A stretch of DNA of 64,000 bases from Cladorrhinum sp. PSN259 (taxonomy: Eukaryota; Ascomycota; Sordariomycetes; Sordariales; Podosporaceae): the NCBI GenBank assembly GCA_033725935.1, contig MU867068.1:683681-747680 (forward strand), read 5' to 3'. Every line of letters starts with the position of its first letter. Within the stretch, counting starts at the first letter, position 1. The notes under the pieces are model-generated. The model was not told the DNA's origin. It searched no databases and saw nothing but the letters and a program-made list of their open reading frames with translations. Positions 44,601-54,519 of this stretch are shown piece by piece. Both the position numbers and the translations under genes were made by a program.

Positions 44601-45962
44601 CTTGCCGCTCGCAATACTGCTAACCGAGGTCTTGCCTGGGCCATGCCTCGACATGAAGGGAAAATCCTCGCCATTTTCAGCATTCTTGGAGAACGCTGTG
44701 GTCTCAAGCGGCTCGCCGAACGTCATTGGAGCGCCATGTGAGCTCGTCTTGCTGCCAGAACGAAGGCGCGCCGAAGCGCCCGAAATGGATGTTTGAGGAC
44801 TCATGACATAACCACCAGGAGAGTACCCTCCAAACCTTGCCGCGTTGTTGGCCTCCAAAATCGAGTTCTTTCTGCTGGCAATTGATAGCTGCTTAACCGA
44901 GCCACAGTCTGAACCCGAGGCAGCCCGTGCACGCTGCAGAATTGAGGATCGCTGGCTTTCGGTTCGCTTCAACTCGTTGTGTTCTTGGCGAATCGCGTCT
45001 TCAATCGAACTCGTCATCGACAACCGCTCCGCGGTGGCTTCAAGTGCGGCGATATTGCCGAGAAACACTCCAGATTGTGAATGCTTATTTACATCAGGAG
45101 TAGGATGGGTTAAGTTGATGCTCGCAGTCGACGCGGTGCGGACGAGGGTCGCTTCTTTGTCTCGCTTTGGAGAAGGAATCGCGGTAGGAATTGGCCGAAT
45201 TAAGGGGGTATCAGCAACATTCGACGGCACAGTGACAGGAAAATCAACTGAATGCTTTGGTTCTGCGGCGGTCTGCGGCACGACTTCCTGGGGCTGTTGT
45301 TCTTGGGCAACAGCGGAGCTTTTGTTGTCGCTTGCAGAGGAATCGGCGGCTACGGGAGCGCCAAGGCCGACGTCTCCTTCTCCTGAACTCGTGTTGGATT
45401 TCGCCTCTTGCACAGCCGGGGAGGGGGATACCGAACGCGATGGCCCGGGGGATGGAGACAAGGTCTCCGGGGGTGATGCAGCTGCGCGGAGAGAACCGTG
45501 GCTTTTTTTTGCGAGCAAATCTCGGTGTTCTCTGGCGGCGGCAGAGGCGCGCAGGGCGTGCAATGCCTCAAACGATTGGACCATGGAGCCGACGACTGTG
45601 GAAGGCTGGCCTGGAGCCGGGGTTGTACTGCCCGTGCTGCTGACGCTGTTGCTCCTTACAATACCCTGGCCAACGCTTAAATATGTATTCCCGTCCATCT
45701 TTCTCACCACATCGTCGTCCACAATGGCAGAAGTGCTGTCTGAGAGGTAGTCACTGTCGTTCATCGAGAGCGGCGTCAACGCCTGCTGGGCGAGGCTGGC
45801 GTAGGCCATTGGGGATGGTGACTGCGCAGGTGACACCTGACTGGTCGAGGTCGAGTTCGATGTCGTGTCGGACGGCGACGTGGGCAGGGCAAGAGAGGTG
45901 GAGGTCGCGAGTTTGTCGTTATCGGCGTCGACGTGGTCCACAGCGTTATATGTCAACGCCAT
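41700..45962 (-). CDS. large disordered conserved fungal protein, function unknown
   Basis: An intronless 1420-residue frame with an ATG in context CGCCATGGC on its strand. The composition is Ser, Pro, Thr and Ala rich at the N-terminus. The middle carries ordered-looking blocks (LPPQLRASAFFDLPAQLPKI, TLDSLLDASADAPVSAF), an eight-Lys run (GKKKKKKKK), an acidic stretch (SSEEEESEGESEEGQD) and basic-acidic repeats typical of coiled coils (LGQRRRRLQAEREARERE). The C-terminus has a poly-Gln run of nine and a Gly/Tyr-rich tail (GYGGYGMQPNAPGQ) ending in VERWRQGVLH. No catalytic domain or membrane segment is recognised. A scaffold or cytoskeleton/polarity-associated role is possible but is only a guess from composition. 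Confidence 0.8.
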   Translation of the reverse strand: MALTYNAVDHVDADNDKLATSTSLALPTSPSDTTSNSTSTSQVSPAQSPSPMAYASLAQQALTPLSMNDSDYLSDSTSAIVDDDVVRKMDGNTYLSVGQGIVRSNSVSSTGSTTPAPGQPSTVVGSMVQSFEALHALRASAAAREHRDLLAKKSHGSLRAAASPPETLSPSPGPSRSVSPSPAVQEAKSNTSSGEGDVGLGAPVAADSSASDNKSSAVAQEQQPQEVVPQTAAEPKHSVDFPVTVPSNVADTPLIRPIPTAIPSPKRDKEATLVRTASTASINLTHPTPDVNKHSQSGVFLGNIAALEATAERLSMTSSIEDAIRQEHNELKRTESQRSSILQRARAASGSDCGSVKQLSIASRKNSILEANNAARFGGYSPGGYVMSPQTSISGASARLRSGSKTSSHGAPMTFGEPLETTAFSKNAENGEDFPFMSRHGPGKTSVSSIASGKLSLAQIAELEYPSALTDALDAADHVLPSADDEDEEARIVASAHQQIDPEFADEFDSVLTPHAQASQPMLDHGFLDEPTPRLQLHQPDLYDQYWHTHDDPAGRPQTSTASVTTYDQAAFGDFDGVHCDPEASAFIPHGEPEIPEPQPRTQPRPLPSHGNRPTSYFDPMSGQEMLFYPAPVPAMLNLPPKLSKKPKAADTARNNRRSQVMSAMPMAARESRVWLPDPLEGLRGSRDNLPLMTPAGVVGGDPGDRTSSVGLAPQIPSAHARHSSEASTIHPALPVDEQQQREIRRPQLLKDADKRKSHATILDGLPPQLRASAFFDLPAQLPKIEVKGGSAMATLDSLLDASADAPVSAFTDHAYAGKLGSEVYGVEGKKKKKKKTEAAVVAVEEEIDTKPKRKTLIKKNSNSNLLDNAGEAPKRSSHFSLFGKRANVNDDSGDEDFHRNANGPKSPNPLAPGRDEQSSEEEESEGESEEGQDVYHGPPTTLLAELQIRKQQNKLRTRPAANAFPNGMHSTLLELDAVAQVEQKARKGKRVNLAWEDPNANPDLEDLDDEDVPLGMLAVAKAVGNGNANNRSTMDISALMSEVHRPLGLMERREIEDNEPLSRRRDRLQGRDDDQLPLSLSVMQKRMSHMPLTPYTNNLMAMRSQSRLTLPLPQGGSSRAGSVVGVNNESEPEVEGETLAARKARLAAENPLPRARPVSGMFSSELLTQFGADDETDSVSKGKGAHSRDVSADVGKDALATKNVPEEEETLGQRRRRLQAEREAREREMGTSGLGTGAALMPLSLGLDGNLVAPDSYPAARPLSMANVLGAHPIDSPLGRMNPLEQERMRREAEAVRVQQQHDLKMAAIRAQMPQTLMTPAYGARTGGYMDGRFNNGFGGNPVAGGISLGYNGSNISLLAPQQQQQQQQQLQQRPASMGYGATGYGDAVAMGGYGGYGMQPNAPGQVDMVERWRQGVLH

Positions 45963-48896
45963 GGCGGCGAGCGCAACATGAGTGTGGACAGTCGGACAGG
46001 TCGGATAGTGCCAGTGCCACGACGACGGCCAGTTACTCTCGTCCGGGCGAGCTGCTGTCTTCTAGTGTTGTGTTAGTGGCCAGTTGTCGAACCGTCGTGC
46101 AGCGCAACCTCGAAACGCACTGATAAAGACCCTCGGCCTAGCGTGATGTAACTATCGGTTTTCCGTGTTTACAGTCTACTGTTATTGATCAATGGCGCAA
46201 GTGTCGGTGGCCGTTGCAGCGGTGTCGCGTGTGCAAGTCGTTGTGTGGCAGTAGTTTGGAGGCAGTTTCCCGCCTTGGGCTGTGTCTACCACGGCGATGG
46301 TCCGGGTGACCCAAGAAAAATCATGTGTGATGGTCAGACACTCAGGCAGTTGTGCCGCAATGGGAAAGAATGGAAGTAAGTAAAACGGGAAGGAGATAAT
46401 GAAAACGGAAACCACAAGAAAAACCAGTCACCTCACAAATCATTACGAATAGGGAAAGAATGGCTCCTGGCTTATTTCGTTTTAATCTCGATATATCAGA
46501 GGTATCCCGGTTGTAACTGCCCGGTGCTGTCCACCAAGAGCCCGCCTCTCCGGGAATCTTGTGTCATTGTGGGTCCAGCAAATCAGCGATCTGGTTTCCA
46601 ACTGCCAGCGGCCGAAACTTCCCAGCTGCAACCAAGTTCAACAGTGGGAAGTTGGTACACAGCTGGTAATTGGTAAAAAGCCGAATTAAGTTTGCAAGCG
46701 CTGCAATTTATTTCTTTTTTTCTTGGGTGTGTTTTGCAAATGTGCACGCATCATCCATTGTGTTGCAAGGAAAGTGAGGCCATGTCGGTACTGCAGGCAA
46801 TCCCCTTTTGCCTTCCAGGTTTCCGCTTTTTCCCTTCCCTCTTCTCCTTTTTGATTCAATTTCCCCCGTGGTTTTTCGTGTTCACTGTTTTCGTGTTCTC
46901 GAACAAAATTGACTTTGCGAATATGGAGCCTTTTCGTTATTGCATCCTAATTTTAGGTTTCGTCCCTGGCTCCCGCGGTCGGGATTCCCCTGGGAGGGAG
47001 ACTCGTCAATCAAGGAACAGCATCATCAATCTTGTCCAATCTCGTCTCTCCGTCTCTCGACCATTGGCCAATGTTGCGCATATCCACACTCACTCCACTT
47101 GTTTCTTTCCAAGTTGCTCCTGAACAGCTGAATTTCCGAGCAACAGGTCTGGTCAAGAAGGATTCATTAACTTTTTTTTTCTATATCGTCGAGATCACAT
47201 TGGCCGATCCGTTCCTTGCTGTTATCTGGTTGAGCAAACGCCAGGCCGCTGGAGGAACCCCAGCTCTCCCTCCCTGCCCTTGCCCCTTTTCTTGGGCCGC
47301 CAGAGATAGGTATCGTCAAACTGGGCAAACAAAATAATGTGAACTGCAAAGGCCAATTTGTCACAGTAACACCGCCAGGTCTACGCTTCAGTGCCGCAGA
47401 CAGTCCGTTAATTCTTTACTTTTCGAGAATCTAAACCAATGAACCAAAATTATATAGAATTAGTATATTATTTCGTTCGCCGCGTGCTGGGGTGGTTTTC
47501 GAATCCCCTGGAACTCTCGGGCCGCGGGAAGCTTAACAACCCTGGCGTCGCTTGCTGTTGCAATTGGGAGATCTTATCAAGTGCCGTTGCGCTTATCTGT
47601 TTGACCCTGGTCAATACCACCGCCAGATCATCATTATCAGCAGAAGAATCAATTTCACATCCAAATGGCAGATTGTGTGCCACGACTTATCTCTGCGTCT
47701 CTTTTTGTTCTCTTTTTTTTTTTAAAAAAAAAGAGAAAATTCTTGCTGATGTTGCATGCAGTCGTCGGGTTTTTATCCAGCCGAGCCAACGTTTTTCCTC
47801 TTGGCAACGCGTAGCCGATGGAAAAGCCTCGCTGTCATCCATCCAAACCAGGTCTGTGCCGCCACGCGACATTCGGGACGAGATGCCTTTCAAAGTTCTT
47901 GGCATCCATCTGACTGAGTCTCGATGAGAAAGACCTGGTATCGATGAATTGATGCTCGGATCCAAGCGTGTGCCTCGTGCGCTGTCTCAATCGACACCAA
48001 CAACATCAGAGCCAGATCGGCATCCCATCCTTGTCAGATAGGGTTGGGTTGCATCTGTCAACGAGACCCTTTTCCATTCCCGGATGGACCCCACCGTCGA
48101 GCCGTCCTCTGTTCTCTATCGAGAAGCGCCCGCCCTTTCCGTCTTCCGATCGTTCTCGTCATCGTGGCCGCCTGCAATCAGCAGAGGCAGAAAGATTGGA
48201 CGGGAGCCATGTAACTACTGCGGTGGTCCGTTCCATCGCAATTTCTTTGGTGGCATCCGTTCAACGACCCTGTGCGCCCTGTCTCGGCTCCGTAGAGAGG
48301 TTTGATCCGGATGGGTGTCATTGAACCAGCCACAGGGTGCAACACCTGAGAAGGTGTGTGTCTCATCCCCCACGTTCCAATTACCTATCTGAGTGCCATG
48401 CGCAACCTCTTGTCTACCGCGTGCATCTGAGATGTCTCGGAACCACCTCAGCCAGCCATCACACAATTCAATATCTACCCTTTATTGCTGTGAAATTTTC
48501 TCGTGTCTCGGGAAACAGAACCTTCAAATCTCTCTGGTGAGCCACCATCATCCCTTGACGGCAACGGCAAATGGTTTAGGCTAAACCAGACGACAAGGCC
48601 GGGAACCATACTCATCCAGGTATAGGGTGTTCAAGGGAAAAGGCTCGGATCGTTGCTTTGGGCGAGAGAGTTCGTCGGGTACCTGCATTGCCGGGTTCGT
48701 CTGTGCTCAATTTCTGGCTTGGCTGGTTTCTGGGAGCATGCCTAGGATGGATTTGTGTCACTCCCAGCGAAACTGCAAAGCTGTGAGATGTGCCGTATGA
48801 CGTCGGCATCGTATGAGCAGAGGATTGTAACACTGTCATACTCATCTGGCCGCCTCCTGATGAGTGCCTGTGCTCTAGTTACCGAATGATGCTGTG
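45963..48896. other. gene-poor region
   Basis: Nearly 3 kb without a supportable gene. Open frames at 46692-47123 and 47968-48324 have no recognisable domain, and codon usage appears unbiased. The first few hundred bases are probably the promoter and leader of the 1420-residue protein. Confidence 0.45.
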
Positions 48897-49614
48897 TTAT
48901 GAAGTACTGTCTGTTTTCAGCCAGACCATACAGATCAACAGTCCCAGTTCTTCCCTCTCACAATAAAACTGCTGCCCCCAGCATCCATTGCACACCTGTA
49001 TCGGGTACACGCAATAAAACAAAATGTCATTCGCAGCGTCGGCGATGTCATTGAAACTGTCAAGCCAGAACGGCCCGTCGTGGTGGTTGCACCAGTAGAT
49101 ACCCGTATCCCACGAGCAGCTGACCCTCGAGCAGATCCCCGGTCCGTTGGCGAGGTATGGTTTGCCGGGGACTCCACGGAGATAGTCTATTCCACCTTGG
49201 AGAAGTCCGCAGTCAGCCGCCGCCCAAGGACCCTGACAGGCTCGGCTGTCGTATGTCCACCATTTGTTGATGCTCTCATTTGCGTGAGCAGGGATCTGAG
49301 TTTCTCTGTAGGTTTCAAGAGTTTTGTTGGAGTAGGGATACACGTTTTCAAGGTTGGCGATGACTTCCTCGACGGTGCCCATCATGTTGATCCAAGGTCC
49401 GTTGGGATCTGGTAGGATCTCCCATTTGAAGGAACGATGGTGTACCCTGGGATTGGGGGGTCACAGTCAATTTTGACGATGCCATTGGTCTAGGCCTAGC
49501 ATTGAGTGATAGTACACGTGTGAACGTGTTTATATGGTGCAAGGTCGAACTTACCGCAGTGACCACGGCGACAAGGCCACTGAAGATGGAAGGGAGAACT
49601 GCAAGTTGAACCAT
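48897..49614 (-). pseudogene. small secreted cysteine-rich (effector-like) protein, frame probably broken
   Basis: Exon 1 (49614-49555) encodes a signal peptide, MVQLAVLPSIFSGLVAVVTA. It ends at a GTAAGT donor, and a CTAG acceptor starts exon 2 at 49489. Exon 2 begins in a plausible frame (TNGIVKIDCDPPIPGYTIVP), but the conserved body lies in another frame from about 49437 onward. The body includes EILPDPNGPWINMMGTVEEV, the Cys-rich centre CSRVSCSWDTGIYWCNHHDG, and FNDIADAANDILFYC. Exon 1 plus exon 2 total 653 nt, one short of a multiple of three, so a 1-nt loss near 49425-49437 would explain it. Alternatively, a 136-bp intron (49419-49554) with a weak GAG acceptor gives an unbroken 193-residue secreted protein. 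The Cys-rich body resembles small secreted proteins common in plant-associated fungi; no activity is claimed. Confidence 0.55.
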
Positions 49615-52600
49615 TCTGATATTCAAACGAGAAGGTCGGAGATACTGCGGGTGATTGGATGGGCTGCTATCTAGTTCTACTAAGGTCGAGATCAATCTCT
49701 TCAAGAGCTCCGGTATTGCCTTCTGCGTTGATATTAACACTTGCCTCCCTCCCAGATACGAAAGTTCCACAACGATGCACAAAATTCCACATCGGCAATT
49801 GCAAACTTCATCTCAGGCCGGTACCATACATTTATCAAACTCTCGTTACTATCAGGAAGGTAGGTTCATGTTACTCAAACCAGTGATACCCCCAAAAGGA
49901 ACGTTTTCAATTACTTTTAGAAGTGAAGTCGATTCATGGGACACATGAAGTAAAGACATCTAGTTTCGAAAGGAGAACATGGTAGAAAGCAATGACCTTC
50001 AGAATGCTATTCTGGTCGGCGATGAGATGTCCTGATGATCACTTAAGGAACTGACTGCTTGTGGCCACTCACGCTGAAAATGTAAACAGCAAACTCAGGT
50101 ATTTAATCCTCACCTCAATCCACACCCACGTGTCTTGGCTTTTACAATGGTACGTCGTGCTGGCACCTGTAGCCCTTTTGATACATGTAGTTGTGTAGGT
50201 CAAGCCCAGCAAGATCAACATGGAGCACACCCAGATCTACCGTGACATCGCCGTTGCAGACCATGTGGGGGAGGTGGTACCTTGCCAGCAAATCACATTG
50301 AATGGCAGTATTGACAGTCGCGACGACAAGGATGCTTTACATTCGGAAAACGACCAAGTACAACAACCAAGATCAAATTCTGATTTCAGCCAAGGCATGG
50401 CAGACGAATACGCTGAGGAGGAGGAGGAGGAGGAAGAGAAGGGAAGAAGAGGAAGAAGTTGATGATCATGATACATGATGACTAGCGTTTTCTTTCCCAG
50501 GACTACAGACAAGACTAAGAGCCTTTTTTCTACGACGAAGACCATACTACCTCGGATTCTCCCAGGCCAACCCGCACAAACGCACTTCTTGCAGACTAAA
50601 CAAGCCATCTGCGAGGTACAGCAAGGATACACTACTACGCTAATCGAACCACAGAGCTAATCAGCCGTCAGCTTCTTCACAGGCGTATCAAGAGACTCGG
50701 AGGGAAGCGAGAATAACTTTCGCGACATACGGAAACGGAAGAAAGCGTTGCTTATCACCATTCGAGTGTGAGGTTGTACGAGACCGTTCTGCTCGGATAG
50801 AGTTTACAGTGAGAGAGCGGCGAAAGAGACATCGGGAGTTACGATCGTGGCTGTTGATCAATAACCGAGCAAGAAATTCCTCTTCAGAATTTATATCAGC
50901 AAGGGAGTTACAGCGAGCTACCTATCATGGCCTTTTGATTAAATCCGTTACCAGTTTAAGCGGGGTTCAAACTGAAAGCTTCCCCATTTACTCATCAAAT
51001 TTAATCACGAGAAGCTTCCTCCTGGCTCGCGGGCAGTTGCTGCAGTGCCCTCTCATTGTCCAAACGGGCTTACTGAATCGCAGAAAGTTCATGTCTTGAG
51101 ACTAGCGCCCCATCATCGCCCACTTGTTGTAAATCCTAGGAATTGTGAGGTACAACTATGTAATTGCTGGGTAGAGTTGCGCTTGCTGATGAAGTTGTAT
51201 TATGCCTGCCAGGTTGAAATTGGGATGAACGAGAGGATTGCTAAAACAAAAAAGATAGAAAAGCTGGGGTATCTGACCTTGCAGTGTGTTATTTTGTGAT
51301 GCAATTGAACGATCTCGGGGGTTCAAGAAATTGAATGGGATACATACTGGAGTTCATAACTGAGAGACAAGAATTTGAGGCTGAGATTTAAGATGATTGC
51401 GGTCTTGATTATGCAGCTGCAAAAGCACAGGATGGCCAGTACGACTTTGGGCCAGCCAAGGTCAACAACGCTCATCACTTATTGAAGATCCAGCTTGGAA
51501 GATGCCAAGTGCCTGATAAAACAGCAACGTCTATGCCTTCTTGAGTTCAAGACAACCAACAGATGAATCAGAAACGCCAGAAGAACATGTCAAAGCTGGT
51601 CACGCCTCGAAACGTGAGTAATCACCCAGCCCCAGGCCTGTTGCAATGAGTTTAGAGAAGATTTACTTTTGTGCTTCTGTTCTTCTTGTGGGCGCTCTGT
51701 CGTGGTTTTGATATGGCTATCGTGGTCGCAAGCGGCGGACATATAATCTCTATCGACTTCACTTGATCCGTGTTTGACCATCACCCTCGAGATCGATACC
51801 GCTTCACCTCTCTTACAGGACTTGTCGGTGTGGATGCCAGACATACTCGTGTCGGCAATGATCCGCGCACCGGCCCGTTGCAGCTCACTCCTATTTCGTG
51901 TATCTTCGGAAGCAACTCGCCATATTGGCCAAGACAAACGCTGCTTGCGGGAATCAAAGTCTCAGCATTCAAGAGCATGGATGATCCCAGGACAGCCGCA
52001 TCAAAAGGGCGGCTTCCGTGTGGACATCGTGACCTTTACCGTCGTAGCCCCATGCCGCCCCCCTTGCCCCAACAAATTGCAGAGCCAAAGAAGCCAAATT
52101 CTTGTTTTGCCACTTCCCCGCAAAACGCCAACGAACAAGATCCCGAGCGAGCCAAGAAACCCGGGGTAAAAAGTGGGTTTGGTCAGGGCAAAGTCCGCGG
52201 TTTGCGTGAAAGTTAGGAATGCAGTCAATTGGCACTGGCACTGGCAGTTTGATGACTGAGACGGAATGACCATCGGTATCCGGAGAGACAAATCCAGTTC
52301 CAGTAACTGCTCAGATGAACAATTACCCCATGCGGACACGCTCAAAGAGTCTTGATTTGTATATCCGACAAGTCCGTTGGAGCACACCATTGCTGTCGGA
52401 TAAAGGCGGTCTGTGATGAGTTAAAAAAAAAAGGAGGCAAGAAATGTGTTGAGTCCAGGCCCAAGGGCTGAGGGGTTTTGCTGCACATGCTGCACATCTC
52501 CCAGAGCTCGGATCCAATAAGAAACAATTCCCCGCGTCACGAGAGGGTCTCATACTGCGTTTGTGTGGCTCACAAGCATAGCACGCATATGGCCCGATTG

Positions 52601-54519
52601 GTTGTAATCTATTAGAGGTTGGAAATGTGACCGAGGCAAAAAAAAAAAAAGAGACAAGATGTAAAGTAAGGGGTAAAATGCAACGTGAACGGAGGTGAAG
52701 AAAAAAGACCGGTGAAGAAGTCTTCTGGAAAAACGTGCTGGAGACATGGTCGGTCAATTGATCCGAATGTCAAGAGTCGGCTATCGGAGATCGGGACATT
52801 TTGGCAACAAGCTGTCGTCTTGGCTGATCATGGATCTCTTGAGATATGCAAGGGTCGTTGATTGAGGTGTGGTGGTGGGCGGTGAGACTTGGAACTTGGA
52901 AGAGAGCTGACAAGGCACAAATGGGGGGTTGCATCCCGGAAGCAATTCCAACTCCTGGGAGACCCCCGCGCGTGGGAGAGTTGCTGTGTGGCTGTCAAGA
53001 CGTGTTTGCCGCGTTGGTTGCGTTATCTATCACATTTTCTTGAATTCCGATGATCGGGCGTGATGAGGCGTCTCACAGACGTGTGATGTGTGATAGATAT
53101 CTGCAAAATGAAGTGTTTCCGACCGACTGGGAAACAAAGACTCGCCGTCACCGCTCCCGCAACACCAAGTGGACCGACTACGGATGGACTTCGATAGCTG
53201 ATGCTAGTGGCTTGTGACGCTAAAATAAAGCTGGTGTTCAGATCATTCCACATTTTACCGGGAATTCCATCTCACGGATGCCATGCCTCACAATTGCTGT
53301 AATTGCTGCTCCAATTGGCCATTTCATCTCGTAAAAAGTGCAACACGATGTCGGACTCGTAATCCGGGCGTGTGGCCATGCCCTGCAAATGTCCAATGCG
53401 TGCCAAAATGCCACAGCGTCACTTGACCTGAAAAAGTCCGTGGCTAAACCAGGGAGAGGGCGTCGGTGGGCGTTGGAGTCTGTCGGGGTCGGGACCAGAG
53501 CACTATTGGGAAGGTCACCGCTTGTCCGCGGGTGTCGTTTCGTGCAACGGTGATCTGATCGAAAAGACGGGAGGGGCTATCTAATGACTTTTCTTTTTCT
53601 TTGTGGATGAGGACCCTGGATTTTGCTTTTGTTCCTGAAATGGAACCATGTGACACGGCCCGACGGCTTTCTATTGATTGGCAGCGTTTGGACCTGAATG
53701 CAAAAAGAATCATGTAATGGCAATGATGGGGATGGAAAAGATTTACAAAGTGCGATGATGTCAGGGAGCGGTGTTGGAGCAGGATTCAAGGCTTCAAGCA
53801 GTGCAACCCACGAACAAGGGAGCAGTTGCAACCCCACCCCGCCCGCTCAGGCGAGGGGGACCAAAAGTATATCTGACAGTGTGTCAATATCCAAACACGG
53901 TGCGGGTCGGGCAACGGAAACCAACTTGCAGCGACGTTTCTTCAGCTGGAGGAAAGAAAGGGCGTCAAAGTCACAGAAGCCACGAGGCAGGGCGGGTCAC
54001 GCGGGTCCGGCCGGCTTCCGCTGGTTCCCAATTCTCGCACTGTTTTAGTGACTTCACATGGGGATTACATCCCACTGTGATGCGCTGCTTGTTGGCTGCT
54101 ATCTCGCCCCGCCGCTGGCAGCACACCATCATCCACCACCACGCATCAAGCACCTGGCTGGACAAGACGGACTTTGCGCCAGCCCACTGATGAGCAGTGC
54201 AGCAGGCCGAACGATGTTGCAATATCCGCTCTAGTTCTTGTGACCGCCTCCTTCCGTCAGTTTGTTCGGTTCCCCCCACCCGGGCAGGGCACCAGGCGGT
54301 TTTTTTGGCTGGAATACAAAACCGTTTGGCACCGGCTCTGCTGGCGTTGCGCAGAAACTACACTACTATTTTATTTTTTTGTTTTTTGATCGACACACAC
54401 CTATCGCGCGTCGCCGTCGACCTCGGTTACCGATCCCTAGATATCTACCACAACGTGACCACCACAGACCATAATAATCGAAAACAAACAAACATACGGG
54501 CACTGTCAGTGCATGTGTA
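49615..54519. other. gene-poor region, 4.9 kb
   Basis: The largest empty stretch in the window. A short frame at 50220-50462 ends in an acidic run encoded by a GAG/GAA repeat (about 50415-50455), and frames near 50809-51299, 51770-52216 and 53771-54190 are open. None has a recognisable domain or splice-supported extension. No transposon ends, reverse transcriptase or transposase motifs were recognised. Confidence 0.45.

Noticed and set aside
44845..45750. 301-codon plus-strand open frame
   Set aside because: Antisense shadow of the 1420-residue protein; no domain or independent codon signal.
46692..47123. 143-codon plus-strand frame with hydrophobic stretches
   Set aside because: Phe and Cys runs arise from T-rich DNA; no splice-supported extension or domain.
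50220..50462. 80-codon frame starting MEHTQIYRDIAV
   Set aside because: A fair start context, but the end is a GAG/GAA repeat and nothing is recognisable; not enough to call a gene.
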